A DNA stretch of 64,000 bases from Epiperipatus broadwayi (Eukaryota > Onychophora > Udeonychophora > Euonychophora > Peripatidae): the NCBI GenBank assembly GCA_028023455.1, contig JAQFVV010006428.1, positions 107,501-171,500 on the forward strand, written 5' to 3'. The notes under the pieces are model-generated. The model worked only from the letters and a program-made list of their open reading frames with translations, ran no database searches and was not told where the DNA came from. The position numbers were made by a program, and so were the translations under genes. How positions within the stretch are numbered: the first letter of the stretch is position 1; each line of letters begins with the position of its first letter. Of this stretch, positions 33,996 to 46,010 are shown in pieces.

Positions 33996-34344
33996 TTTTT
34001 TAAAAAAGCAAAAATAGAATGATTTAAAATGCAAAAATAAAGGCATCTATTATGTTTGAACAGATTTACATTATAATCTTGTAAAATTTAATTGTAATAA
34101 GGCTATGATTATGAGGGCTTTGAACCTTGAAAGCGCTTAGCCATTGAATAGATATTAAAATAATAATATATATTTTCTTCATTTGTTTTTAGCTTTGTGT
34201 GCTTGTGTGTGTTAGCACATTTTATATATTTTGACTAATGTATATATATATATATAATGGGGAAATCCTGATTTAAAGTGAATTATGAACTTCTTTATTG
34301 CATAAAATCTATTACAGTACTATTATAAAGCACTGAAAATATTG
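33996..34344. other. No gene seen
   Basis: AT-rich sequence with a (TA)n run near 34242-34256. Confidence 0.5.
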
Positions 34345-34472
34345 AAATTATTAAAGAGAAGTTGAACTCTGATAATGCGCTATTATTTTAAATATGACAT
34401 GTGAGTGTGTGGAATTTATACTATTTAAAGTAATAGTGCATTATCAGAGCTCGACTTCTGATATAATAATTT
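34345..34472. repeat. Short inverted repeat, 50-bp arms
   Basis: AAATTATTAAAGAGAAGTTG ... TCTGATAATGCGCTATTATT (34345-34394) is mirrored by 34422-34472, with the matching words AATAGTGCATTATCAGA and GACTTCTGATATAATAATTT. The loop is about 27 bp. Non-coding, possibly a tiny foldback repeat. Confidence 0.75.
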
Positions 34473-34582
34473 TTGTCACATAAAAGAAAATTGTATACGA
34501 AGATATTAAGAAGAAGCATGAATCACATAACTTCAAAATTGCATTAAATAATACCGCATAAAATGAGACCCGGGTGTATGTA

Positions 34583-35075
34583 TTGTAACCTTCTCTGCTA
34601 ATCTAGCCAGTCAGCCTACACATTTGGGAGCCATAATCCCATGTAACCTTATCACCAGCAATCATAAATAAACTTAGCCTCATGTTTTAGCGTCATAGTC
34701 CCATGTAACCTTCCCCAAGCCTCTTGTTTTAGCGTCATAGTCCCATGTAACCTTCCCCATCTTTATCTAGCCAGTCAGCCTACACATTTGGGAGGCATAA
34801 TCCCATGTAACGTTCCTTATCATTATCTACCCTATTCTCACATTATAGGGTGCCAAATCCCATGTAGCTTTCTAGGCTAGCAATCATATACGAATTGAAC
34901 TGCATGTTTTAGCCACTAAATCCTCCTATGTAATTTCCCTAACTATCTAATCTAATCTAGCCTCATGTTTTAGGGTGACAAAATCCTCCTATGTAACCTT
35001 CCCTTAGAGGCTGAAATTATATACAAATCTGACCATACATCTCAGGTCACCAAATCCACCCTTTGTAACTTACAC
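34583..35075. repeat. Degenerate minisatellite, about nine units of roughly 60 bp
   Basis: The anchor ATGTAAC (or a one-base variant) recurs at about 34583, 34641, 34703, 34744, 34804, 34862, 34928, 34991 and 35063, at spacings of 41-72 bases. The best-kept unit reads CATGTTTTAGCGTCATAGTC then CCATGTAACCTTCCCC. Two longer units share TCTAGCCAGTCAGCCTACAC and ATTTGGGAG. Units diverge toward the right end. The period is not a multiple of three throughout and stops occur, so it is non-coding. Confidence 0.85.
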
Positions 35076-35329
35076 TGTCAGAATTATCAAAAATATACAC
35101 CTAAAAATAAATGTAAAACTAAAGATATGATTTCATTATTGACTAAGCTCGCATGAAACTATAAAGAAGATTACAAGGTGATTAATGAAGATAATAACTT
35201 CTGGTCAAACTAGCTTTAAAATCCACCAACAAACAAAGAAAAAAAATGTTATGAAATAAATTTAATATTTATCAAACCAATAAATAAATAATAATTAGAT
35301 CAATGGAATGAATATGAAATTAAAATTAT

Positions 35330-35640
35330 AAATTAAGCAATAGGTAAATTAGGATGTAGATGAATAAATGGATGATGAAAGTAAGTCATAATTAAATAAT
35401 AAAATGAAATGAGTCTGAGAATGAAGAGAAAAGAATGAAGATGTATCAGAATAATGAATGATTTTGATAATGGTAGAATAAGAGTTAATGGATGATTAAA
35501 ATGATAATGGATAAGAGCTAGTGAATGGTGAGTTAATTAGGATAATGAATAAGGATGAAAGAAGAATAAAGAAATAAAGAAAGATTGAAATGACAGATGA
35601 GAAAAATGATGATGATGAAAGATAATGTCCAAACTCTAAA
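35330..35640 (+). repeat. Purine-rich GATGAA-like simple sequence
   Basis: Over about 300 bases the plus strand is dominated by words such as GATGAAT, AATGAAGA, GATGATGAA and AATAAG, an old degenerate simple repeat. It has no coding motif. Confidence 0.6.
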
Positions 35641-38226
35641 TTGATATTAATTTAAATGATAATAAGATAAAATAGGGATTCCAAGCTTGACAAAACGAGA
35701 ATATTCACCATAAAGTCAAAACAAACTATACATTTTAAGACAAAAGAAGAAATTTACACCTTAAAGTTTGGTTGACTTTTATAAAACAGTGAGTATAACA
35801 TAACTCAAATCTAACTACAATAAATAACTAGATATAAAATTTACCATAAATTCAAATTCTACATCGCAAATTACTAACTTATTCTTCTCAAGGTTCAAAT
35901 AACTTAAAGATTGTTATACAAGATATATTTGGGTCAGTGAGAGGGATTTTATCACTACCCAAATATAATGCACAAAACGGTTCAGAATATCAAATCGAAT
36001 TAACAAACAATATTTATTAATTTCAAAGAAACTTTATAAACTCCTTAACTGTTGTAAACTTTAAGGCTCAAAAAATAGGAATAAATTTTCAATAACTTAC
36101 CAACTTCCTTTTCTCAAATAATTATAAGCAATGTGATCAAGATCAGTGAATGATAGATCTGCAGGTTCAAATAAACAGATTAAACCAATATTAAGTGTTT
36201 AATCTTTTAGTATACCACTTAAAATAATATGCACTTTAGGTCAACAATAATTTGATTATTAAGTAATGATGCTATAGATATACTCATAAATTATAGGGCT
36301 TAACAAAATTATTATGATATACCAGCATATATTTAATTACACTATATTGATTGATGATGATTTCAATATAATCAGATGATATTTTGATAGCAATAACAAT
36401 AATAATGTGTGTGGTGATTAGCAACAAGACTACAGACAACTAAATAAATTTTTAACACAACAAGATTTATTTACATTATTTACAAATTTATTTCAGGCAC
36501 ATGCATGAAATAAGATGAATACATTAAATGAAATCAGGGATGGAAATTAATAGGTATCCCATTGACTATAGTAAAGAAGACAAACTAATACAGTGATATT
36601 CATAGTATCACCTATTATTGGCTAGGTTTCTATTATTATTCTATCTTATAGAATAAGATAGTCAAACTTTATTTAAGCTAAATTAGCACATAAATTACAA
36701 AACAAAAACTATATTTAGGTCATTGGGATATGTGCAAATTTTAAATCTAAAACATGAAATTATAATTTAGTGCATTAAACTGTCGCTATTTGATTTGTCA
36801 GAATATGATAAGGACAATTATCATATTCAGCACAATTAACAATTATAGTTATTTACTATGAAGGGATTTATTGCGTTAATGTGGGGACAGATATCAGAAG
36901 TCAAATGCACACATGACACCAAAACATTGCCTATGTCCACAACATAATCATTTTAATAGTTAACCTATCTTACCAATCCATTGGCAAATCACTACTTGAT
37001 GAAGATAAATCAACATTGACCATGTGTATCTCATGCTCTTTCATATAGTAGTTCTACAATTACTAATAAGTTTTGGTTGGTTTGCCTATAAACTGATAAA
37101 AATCCTACATCTTAAATACATTATTCCAATTAGGCAAACACTATAGATAGATCAGTGTCCATTAATCTAACTTTATCTTATCCTTGCTATTCGATTTTGA
37201 AATACTAAACTTCACCATACGTGGTGGAAAACTAATGATATAACCTCATAAGGGATCAAGCAATAAAGGGAGGCTCTACATAACATGATAGTTGGCCAAT
37301 TCTAATACCTTTTCATAGGTGTAAAAGGGTGAGCATTGTTTCATCAGAAGGAAATAGAATGTGGACCATGTATACAATCCTCTCTTGGGATTAACTATGC
37401 TAACTAAGCACTAACTATTAATCAGCCTCGACAATATCATTCCCTTATGTAATCAGTAATTGGAGGTACACCATCAGCCCATGCACAATATTAATATTAA
37501 TGATGCTATATTTGATGCCATTATATGTGGCACATACTTATCATCTGAAAGCTGTCATGAATCCTAATCCATACCATAGCAAAATCTTAATAATAAAAGT
37601 GGAAACATAAATCTTCCATTTCACAATGGAGAAACTATTAATGTATTAATAAACAAACCACCAACCTATAAGTCAAATGACCATTAATTATTTTAAAATA
37701 ATAACTATACTTTTGTTATATAGTAAGCCATACATTTTATATTTAAAGTGGACATGTTCCTTCATAGGCAAAATTAAGAAATGGAAAATGTTTATATTAA
37801 TTATTTCATATAATAAATCAATTGCATCATTATGTGTTTAACTGTGACAAATTTGGATCTGTTTGTTTACCCTTCAATAAAATAGTAAAATCTGTTTTAA
37901 AAATGTGATATATATCTGTCTAAATAAATGATATGTACTATTATGTTTTCCCTTAACTGGGAAAATACAAATATGTGTAATAATTGTATATATCTTCATT
38001 CATCTCTTCATCTTACTAAATATATTTTATACCATAATAAATATATATAAAAAAATCCCTGAATAACACATGACAAAAGTATATTATAATACCAAATATA
38101 GCAATACAAAAAAATAAACGAACATTTTCTCCCATTAGATTTTATCTCATTTGTTCAAAGTTTGTACCATCCATATAATCAAAAATGATAAGCAAACTGA
38201 TATCATGAGCAAACATTCCTAAAGAA

Positions 38227-38227
<1 letters not shown>
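35641..38227. other. No gene seen
   Basis: AT-rich sequence with no supported frame. 36410-36495 resembles 15825-15910 (listed separately). The part around 36850-37500 is less AT-rich and could be decayed element sequence, but I recognise no domain. Confidence 0.45.
36410..36495 (-). repeat. Second copy of the AATGTAAATAAA...CACCACA segment
   Basis: On the minus strand AATGTAAATAAATCTTGTTG, a T/A stretch and GCTAATCACCACAC follow the layout of 15825-15910. It is probably the terminus of the same repeat family, reading toward lower coordinates. Confidence 0.35.
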
Positions 38228-38267
<40 letters not shown>

Positions 38268-38297
38268 ATTATTATTATTATGATGATGATGATGTTA
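38228..38297. repeat. (TA)n(TTA)n(TGA)n compound microsatellite
   Basis: About 16 TA units, then TTA units, then GAT units. Open frames across it on both strands are artefacts. Confidence 0.95.
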
Positions 38298-38303
38298 AGT
38301 GCT

Positions 38304-38414
38304 AGCATAGTGAGACAATATTCAAATGCTTTTCTGATCTTTAAAACAAACTTTTTAAAGTCATTTATTGATTTATTTATCGATGTCAGCATAGTGAGAC
38401 AATATTTAAATGCT
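38304..38414. repeat. Direct repeat of 27 bp, 84 bp apart
   Basis: AGCATAGTGAGACAATATTC then AAATGCT at 38304-38330 recurs with one change at 38388-38414. The pair follows the compound microsatellite directly, so it may be a two-unit tandem repeat with a period of 84 bp. Confidence 0.8.
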
Positions 38415-39944
38415 TCCATTACATTACCTGCTAGTTAAAATGTTTATTATAGTATCTTGTAAATGATATGATTAAATTTGTTGTTTTGAAATTTAACTTG
38501 AGTATTAAAAGTTGCATTTTTTTCTGAGATTGAAATAATAAATTAATCCAGTTTGGAACAATATAAGTCAATTAACCACACATATCATAAAAGAGATTTT
38601 AACTTATTGTAATATGCCTTAATCACATCACTCATTGGTATTATAAATTATAAAAGGATGCTTATTTATAAGGAATTAAATTATTAATTACATATAATTA
38701 AAAGTATCACATATAATTATAATTGAGATAACAATATTAGTTTAAAAGTAAGTATTAGTGAACATAAATCTATAATAGTAATACAATTTTAATTATAGAT
38801 TCATGTTATAAGTCTTTTCTTAAGTGACACTATCTATAGAGTTCAGTAAAATCCCTCTTGATATTTTATGGGTGAATTAAATAACTAATTGAAAAACAAC
38901 GATTATCCTGAGATCTCCATAGTATAAGACTAATATTATGATTATTCCTAATTAAAATCCTATAGAAGTAATAATAATAAAATTCAATATATAATAACAT
39001 GAAAGTATAATTTTTTCACTAATTATTTGAAAGTTTATATTTATAAATGTTTTATTATATTCACTTAATCATTATTGTTAGTCATGGTAGTATTGGGATA
39101 CTCAATAAGAAGGAGTATATTAGTATGGTCATACTATTGAATAAATACTTTTGTATTTGTTTAAGGTTAAAGGGTATTCAAACTTATTGATAGAATTGGA
39201 GTCTCCCAATTGTTAATATTGACCAAAGATGATTGAGAATTTGGTAAGAGTCTTAAATGATACCTCAATAAAGCAATAGGATAGCCTAATATACAGACAT
39301 GGCATATTATCTAGGGGTTATCCACCTATTGGCAGAGTACAATATATACAGGCTAATGAACCACATAAAAGCTGACCCTGGCTTCATATGAATTCAAACT
39401 CTACCATGAAAAACTAATAGTAGCAGGTGGATGTGCACTATTCTTTCTTCACTTATAACTTCAAGATAATGCTGTTATAATCTGTAAATCTCTTAATAAT
39501 ACTCCTTTATTTTTTTTCGACCATTTTATAGTCAGGGTAGGAATAATACAGTAATTAAAAATAAGTTTTTGTTACAGTGATTGGAAAAAGTTAATGATTT
39601 TTTTCAATTCACTTTAATTAATCCTTGGAAAACAACTTTGTAAAGTTTTTATCAAAATTTGTTATACAAGGAATAAATTAAAAATCTTGCTAATCAAAAT
39701 AGATAGTGGAAATTTATAATTACGAGCATCTCTACTGTAACATGAACCCATGCTTGTTTTAATCTTAAAATCAGAATTAATAAAATATTAATTAGACTTT
39801 TTAAATGTTTAATTTATAATAAAAAAAATGTAAATTCAAAATTATTTAATCCTTAACTGTTATTCCAATCCAATAGAGAAAATATCTACAAAAAAAATGT
39901 TGTTTGTATTTATTTTTACTTTTCGTTTCATATATATATATATA
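38415..39944. other. No gene seen
   Basis: AT-rich sequence without recognisable features on either strand. Confidence 0.5.
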
Positions 39945-40290
39945 TATATCATTATCAATCCACTGCAGGATAAAGGTCTCTCCGATTTCAATCCATCTTC
40001 TCCAATCTTTAGCTTCTCTTCTCCACATCAGCCCTGCATACTTTCTTATTTCATCCATTCATCCATCTCACATGTGGTCTCTTTCTGGGTCTTTTACAAT
40101 CTTTTGGAATCCCATTTAAGATTTCAATTGTCCATCTATTATCATCTCTTCTAGCAATATGTCCAGTCCAACTCCACTTCAATCTTTTAATTTTTTCAAT
40201 GAGGTCAGTAACACCTGTTTGTTCTCTTACCAATACATTCCATTTTCTATCTCTTCTTATTACTCCTAACATTCATCTCTCCATACTTCA
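39945..40290 (-). pseudogene. RTE-clade LINE 3' end, 5'-truncated
   Basis: The minus strand from about 40290 reads SMER then LGVIRRDRKWNVLVREQTG, WSWTGHIARRDDNRWTIEI and KRPRKRPHVRWMNG. After a one-base shift near 40055 it continues MDEIRKYAGLMWRREAKDWR and GETFILQWIDND, then a (TA)n tail at 39932-39949. It is the best-kept C-terminal tail of this RTE family in the window. The 5' truncation point lies close to the long (TA)n tract at 40319-40405. Confidence 0.87.
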
Positions 40291-40316
40291 CTGAGTGGTG
40301 TCAAGTCTGTATTCCT

Positions 40317-40318
<2 letters not shown>

Positions 40319-40405
<87 letters not shown>
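40319..40405. repeat. Long (TA)n microsatellite
   Basis: About 43 TA units without interruption, able to extrude cruciform structures. Followed at 40429-40446 by the palindromic GTGTGTGTGCACACACAC. Confidence 0.98.
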
Positions 40406-40408
<3 letters not shown>

Positions 40409-40446
40409 CAGCCTCATTAGATAATAAGTGTGTGTGCACACACACT

Positions 40447-41554
40447 ACTATCTTGTTGAATGTCATGATACACATAATGGTCTCATTATATATATTGACT
40501 ATAAATGTCCAATCAGTTTAGTATAATATAGTCTTATATTTTCATTTAGTATGTCAATACTAAAAACATTAAAGTAATAGAAATATATATTTTATATTAC
40601 ATGCTTTTATTTATCATGCACTAAAAAAAATATTTTTTCGTCAACCACAACTTAGGGTTGTAGATTTACTTTGAAATAAAAGCATGGTCGATTCAAAAAT
40701 TAATTGAGACAATTCTTATTTTTTATAATTAAGGGTTGATTTAAATAATTTTTGGACCCTTCCATGCTTTTATTTTAAGTTAAATCTAAAAATCTCATTT
40801 GGCATTGATCATACATTTTTTTTATATGATCAGTTAAAGCATGTAATGTATTTTTTATTTACTTGTATTATAGACTTTTTAATTTGATAAATTTTTATTT
40901 TCCTATAATTTTCTTAAATATTTCAATAGGAATTATGCACTTCTATTTATAATTAAGATAGCTATAGAATGCATTCAAACAGTCAATATTTGATCTTCTG
41001 TTAGTTACTTATCTCCTATTATTAACGAAGGGGATTTGTCTTTTTCTTTTTTGAAAAATACCTTTGAAACTTTAGCAGGTATGGAATGGTTGTTAATACA
41101 AGTTGAAAACATCAAACTTCATTATACAAATAATAAAAGAATATGTATAATAATAGGAACAATATATATGTCAATATTTTATTTTTATTACATTACAATT
41201 TGCAAATATTGAAATAAATTTTTAATAATAGTATATTTTTATAACACTAAAATATATGAATGAATATTTCACCTTTATTATACAACAGTTAAGTAAATTT
41301 TTTTTATCTTTTTTTGTATGAGATGCCACTATATTGAATTTTTAAAGAATTGATTTCAGACACAATTTTCACAACATCAGCTTTAATAATATTAGAGCAA
41401 AAATCTACACGTTGTTAGAAACTAGAAAACAAAGGGAAAATGAATGCCAACGACAATTAGTGATTACCATGAAAAAAAACACGTAAAAAAGAATTTCAAT
41501 ATCCTAATGTAATTTCTAATTTATCATGACTATGTTTTAAAGTTACATTTCCAT
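40447..41554. other. No gene seen
   Basis: AT-rich sequence. A word such as TTTATTTTAAGTTAAATCTA near 40770 roughly mirrors TAGATTTACTTTGAAATAAA near 40661, suggesting a weak inverted repeat. No coding motif seen. Confidence 0.45.
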
Positions 41555-41650
41555 TGGCAAGTGTCGTTAGCTGAGAGGTCAGCGCAGCAACCTTGCAAGC
41601 AAGTAGTTGGATGCAGACTGTTGTTGCAGGTTCTGCTATGACATATGAAA
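41555..41650 (+). mobile_element. tRNA-derived SINE, diverged
   Basis: GGCAAGTGTCGTTAGCTGAG then AGGTCAGCGCAGCAACCTTG, GCAAGTAGTTGGATGCAGAC and TGTTGCAGGTTCTGCTATGA follow the layout of the SINE at 58901-59015 in plus orientation (GAGAGGTCAGCGC ... TGCAAG ... GGTTC ... GCTATGAC). The A and B boxes are mutated. Confidence 0.65.
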
Positions 41651-42170
41651 TAATACTTATATAATACTTCTTATCTGAAATAATGCGTAGCTTCAGAACT
41701 GACAAGAAGAGCATAAGAATTCATCATTTTTCTTGTTTCCCAGAAGTTAAAAAACCTCAAGGAATGTATAAAGATAATAAATACAAAATAAATCATTTTC
41801 AGATGGTAGCTAAGCATTTCTAATCATAGCAATTAACTTCTTATTTATCCAAACTAGAAATTGAAGGCCAATGCTTTTATCAATGATAAAATAAGTCTAT
41901 CTCTTATCATTTTATATTTTGTAGATACCATTATTCCATTTTGTTATACTTAATGTCAAACAGGGATGTAATTTATTTGCATATAGCTCATTTGCTAATA
42001 ATGTGATGAAAGGTATGACAAAACTACTGATTCCACAGCATGAAAACCAAGACATAAGCAAGATTTTTTATTTGATTTTTTGTCTGCATGCAATTCTATT
42101 CGGTATACATTACCATTGTGGCTATCACCACACATGTATCAATGAAACTTCTCTTTATTGGATATGATAT
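41651..42170. other. No gene seen
   Basis: AT-rich sequence between two SINEs. Nothing recognised. Confidence 0.5.
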
Positions 42171-42186
42171 TATACCCACTAATTTT

Positions 42187-42284
42187 TTATATGTCAAAGC
42201 ATTAGCCAGGAAGTGAACCCTGGGACAACTGCTTAGAAAGCAGTTATGCTAACCTCTAGGCCACCAATGCTTGACTATACAATT
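42187..42284 (-). mobile_element. tRNA-derived SINE with target duplication
   Basis: On the minus strand this reads CAAGCATTGGTGGCCTAGAG, GTTAGCATAACTGCTTTCTA, AGCAGTTGTCCCAGGGTTCA and CTTCCTGGC, then GCTTTGACATAT. The A box is TGGCCTAGAGG and the B-box relative is GGTTCACTTCC. The anticodon-stem region (ACTGCTTTCTAAGCAGT) can still pair. The target TATACCCACTAATTTT at 42171-42186 is repeated as TATACCCACTAAATTTT at 42285-42301. Confidence 0.88.
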
Positions 42285-42301
42285 TATACCCACTAAATTT
42301 T

Positions 42302-43849
42302 CTGATTGCTTCATTAACTACAATCTTTTTGTGCTGTTGATAATCTGCTTTAAAGCTTATATTGCACTGCTCTATGATAGCCTAATTTTATAAATGCAGT
42401 CAAAATCATTATTTGTTATACAAACATATATATTATTATCAGCACAAACACAATAACACCTGTATAGACAGGTAATAAATTATTAAATATTTTGAGAAAC
42501 ATTATGTCCATGAAAAGGGTTGCATCTAACTTGTAAAAGAGCCCCAAAATTATACTATACCTAATTGGCTAATTTTAAAATGTCCTCAAAATAATTAAAT
42601 CTTATACAAACTTAGACATGCTAGCACAAATCCCAAATACATTTATGCAAATACAGACTTGTTAATAAATTATTAAGCCCTTTGAAAATCATTATATCTA
42701 AAAAATAAGGTTGCCTCAACCTTAGATCAGAGATCCAAAATAACATTGAACGTAATCGGCTAATTTTAGAGATTTAATCAAAATCATTATTTGTTATACT
42801 AACACAGACATGCTTGGGCAAACATACTAATACATATACTTATTACTGAAAATTACTTTTTATCAAATAGTATATTTTTAAAATAATATAAATCAAATAT
42901 AAAATTTAGTACTTATGTTTTTACATTTGTTTTCGGGATGAAGGCTTTGAAATTGCAAAATGTTCGATGCATGTTGAATCCACTTACAAATTCTTTTTTT
43001 TCCAATAAAAAATTTACACCTTGCAGTTTTCTGTACAATCTAATAAAAATGAGCAAAAAGAAATAATAATAAATGGACTTATTAATAAAAAAATATTTTT
43101 ATCTGATTATAACAAATCGTACATCATTTGAACAAGAAAATTAAACCAGAGACAATGACAGTATTGGCACATGCATAACTCCAACCGGTTTTCCTACAAC
43201 TTGAAAATTAAAAGAAAGAAATAATAGATTCATACGTTGTTGTGCTAAACATTGCGATGTTATTTTAATCTACCAATATGTGATTTCTTTTATCATTATT
43301 TTACCTACAATTGACTAACTAATGCTTTTGACAGTATGTATTTTGTAACTGCTTATTTTTTATATTATTATTGAGTTAATAGTATGAATCTTTAATATGT
43401 AAAAATTTATTTTATCTTAAGACTGTTTGAACAATGCAAAAGTATGAGTAACATTAAATATCTAAATGCAGGGGAAATGACAGGTTTTGTCAAATGCTTA
43501 CCTTCATAACTCATATGCTGGGGACGGGGTTATTTATTTTGTTCAAATATTACCTTTAATAAACTTAAAGTAGAGGAAAAATAAGATGTCCAAATGATTG
43601 CTCAATGGATTGTGCATTATTATAAGAACAGTCTTTTCACACTTGTAATCACAAAAAAATAAAATCATTTGTTATGAATCTTTAGTCTAATCATTAACTG
43701 ATGTATGATATAGGTGATTCTTCTTTCAATCATTTAGTTCTCTAGTGTTATAATGATAATCTCAAAGAAACTTTCACTGGTAAAACGTGTAATTAAGAAT
43801 ACAAATAGAAAAAAGTGTTGAAATTTTTTTAAAAGAAAATTTGCTTCAA
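42302..43849. other. No gene seen
   Basis: AT-rich sequence. A loosely repeated phrase recurs: near 42400 and again near 42780 (TCAAAATCATTATTTGTTAT), with AATTGGCTAATTTTA at about 42561 and AATCGGCTAATTTTA at about 42756. This suggests a tandem unit of roughly 200-380 bp, degenerate. No coding motif seen. Confidence 0.45.
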
Positions 43850-44250
43850 GGGGCCTGAAGTGGATTAACCTTGTCCAAGGGGTGGAACTGGGGTTTCACA
43901 AAGTGGAGTTCTGGCTTGTTCAGTCATGGATGGGGTCTGGGGGGAGCCATTTGAGGACCTGCCAATTGGGTTGAGAGTTGTTTCCCCTGCATTGATTATT
44001 GTCTCAAATGGACAGTTGCATCTGCTTGATTGACTGTTCCTTGCTTCTCTTCTTTGTGACTTTTATATGTTTGAACTTGGGATTCATTTGTTTTTTTAGA
44101 TACAGGTAATACCTAATTTATTGTGTAAGGAGGTTGGATTGCTTTGAGCCACCTCCCAGCTGTATTACATCAGTGTAGCATTATAATCTTTTTGGCCCAC
44201 TGGTGCAAGTGACAGAATGTGGTCCCTGCACATTTGGGCCCATAAGATCT
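43850..44250. other. G+C-richer island, unassigned
   Basis: Clearly less AT-rich than its surroundings. It is open for about 50 codons on the plus strand (through GVWGEPFEDLPIGL to a stop near 44030) and for a similar length on the minus strand (through SNGSPQTPSMTEQA). Neither product is recognisable, and no convincing splice acceptor flanks either frame. It could be an old gene fragment, a non-coding exon or a mobile-element piece. Confidence 0.35.
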
Positions 44251-45474
44251 GTTATAGTAACATAATAGAGGTTGCTTTAAAACAACAACAAAATAAGTGT
44301 AAACATACAATATATATATATATATATATAAGAAATAAAATCAAATTTTGTATAACCAAATATCAAATAAACATGCTAATGGACAGACATGTTTCAAATG
44401 TAGATTTATTTGTGTTTTACAAATAGTTTGTATGGTAATTTTTAAATATTAAGATAGTGAACATTATTATTATCATCACTCATTTCCTTCTTTTTGGAGT
44501 GGTAATGACCCATTTTATTTATAGTATGGCTATTAATACAATTGTAATATAAATAATAAAGTATAATTGTGATAATACATTTGTACTTTCAATTAATTTC
44601 TTAACTTTTTTCAACTGAAAACATTTAATTTTAAATATAATGAAAGTGAACACGATGTCATATCCCAATATCCATGTATTTTAACATCTATACATACTCT
44701 ATTGATTAAGCTTATTTCTATTTACTAAAATTTCCACCTTGATTTTTATCTTATTATTGTTTCTTTCTTCATAATAATTTTTAATATTTTCCAGATCAAA
44801 ATGAAAAGTAATCCCATACATTTTTTTTTATTATTAAAAATGATGTCATTATTAAATCATTACTACTCTTATTTTTTATATATGTACATAGTAACTGATA
44901 AATAGAAATAAGATGCCTTTAATTATTATGAAGTGTTCAAGTGTTAAAATGCACTAATCTTAGATATAATATAATGATGTTTATTTCCACTGTATTTAAA
45001 TTTAAACAGTTTCTAATTGAAAAACATTTCAAAATTAACTGAAAATACTAATGTGTTTTATTAAAATTATTCAAAAAATATATATCGTCATTAAACTTTA
45101 TTTTATTACAACAATTATTCAATATATATATATATATATGTATGTATAGATGTAGACTGTTTTGAAATTGGATGTCAACTTTATAAGAAATCTTATTACT
45201 CATATTCTATACATTGGTTTGAAGAAACACTAATCCAAATGAATGAATCAAACACAAATAGTCTTCCCAAACAAGAGGTACTGTCCTATTTAATTTCTGC
45301 ATTAATATCGTATAGATATTGTTTTTAGAATATTGATAATATGTTTCGGTTTTATTATATAATTAATTTTACTATGTTTTTAATAATTCATATTTTTTCC
45401 AAATCTGCTTGTCTTTGTCTTATGATAATATTTATAATGTATTTGTAAAATAATATAGGTGCTATTGCACCAGA
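44251..45474. other. No gene seen; short (TA)n runs
   Basis: AT-rich sequence with (TA)n at about 44309-44330 and 45123-45139. No coding motif seen. Confidence 0.5.
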
Positions 45475-46010
45475 CCGCAAAGCTACTTTTTACTTAAAAA
45501 AAAAACAAAATAAAATTCTGCGAGCGCTTTCAAGAGACGTGCTCTCATCTTCATAGCTCTGAGTGAAGTAATTATATGCAAATTATGCAAAGTTCAAAGA
45601 TTAATTACTCCATTTCTTTGAGATCGCGAAGCATCTGCAATTCATCGCAAGGAAGCAGGCCTCCTTAACTTATCTTTTTAGGTCGTGCCTTTCTTTGCAG
45701 ACCAGGTTGACATCTTGTGGTTCACACTGGTGTCCTTTTAGTTTCTGATGAAGTGCAAAAATGGAATAACGTTATGGATCTGACTGAGCTTTGATGTATA
45801 CATATTTGTGTGGTATTAATCTAGTTTATATTGCTGCTTTGGTTTCCCTATAATATGAGGCTCTATAATTTGCATGAGAACATGCAATATTATAAACGGC
45901 TTGAAGTGTTTGAGCCAGTGTTAGTTTATCTTTTGTGTTGTTAAGTAATCTGTTAGAGGAGGGGTACAAAAAGTTAGTTGAAACTGTCTGTTAAAAATTG
46001 TATAAAATTT
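45475..46010 (-). pseudogene. Penelope-like element C-terminal remnant
   Basis: On the minus strand a frame of about 40 codons (about 45775-45655) reads FALHQKLKGHQCEPQDVNLV then CKERHDLKR, a stop, and VKEACFLAMNCRC. This fits the end of the GIY-YIG region of Penelope-like proteins, where a D-x-x-V segment is followed by R-x-x-K-R-x-x-x-E-A. Further on come TGAAGATGAGAGCACGTCTC and TTGAAAGCGCTCGCAG, in the style of Penelope terminal repeats. Sequence upstream to 46010 probably belongs to the same element but is decayed. It belongs to a different subfamily from the pieces at 54-57 kb. Confidence 0.5.

Noticed and set aside
34583-35075. Regularly spaced repeats that could suggest a CRISPR array
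   Set aside because: The genome is eukaryotic, the repeats are degenerate, spacing varies from 41 to 72 bases, and similarity extends into the would-be spacers.
38219-38438. Frames on both strands with poly-Ile and Ile-Tyr runs
   Set aside because: They are translations of the (TA)n(TTA)n(TGA)n compound microsatellite.
39897-40154. Plus-strand frames antisense to the RTE tail
   Set aside because: They are shadows of the minus-strand RTE reading, which has clear conserved motifs.
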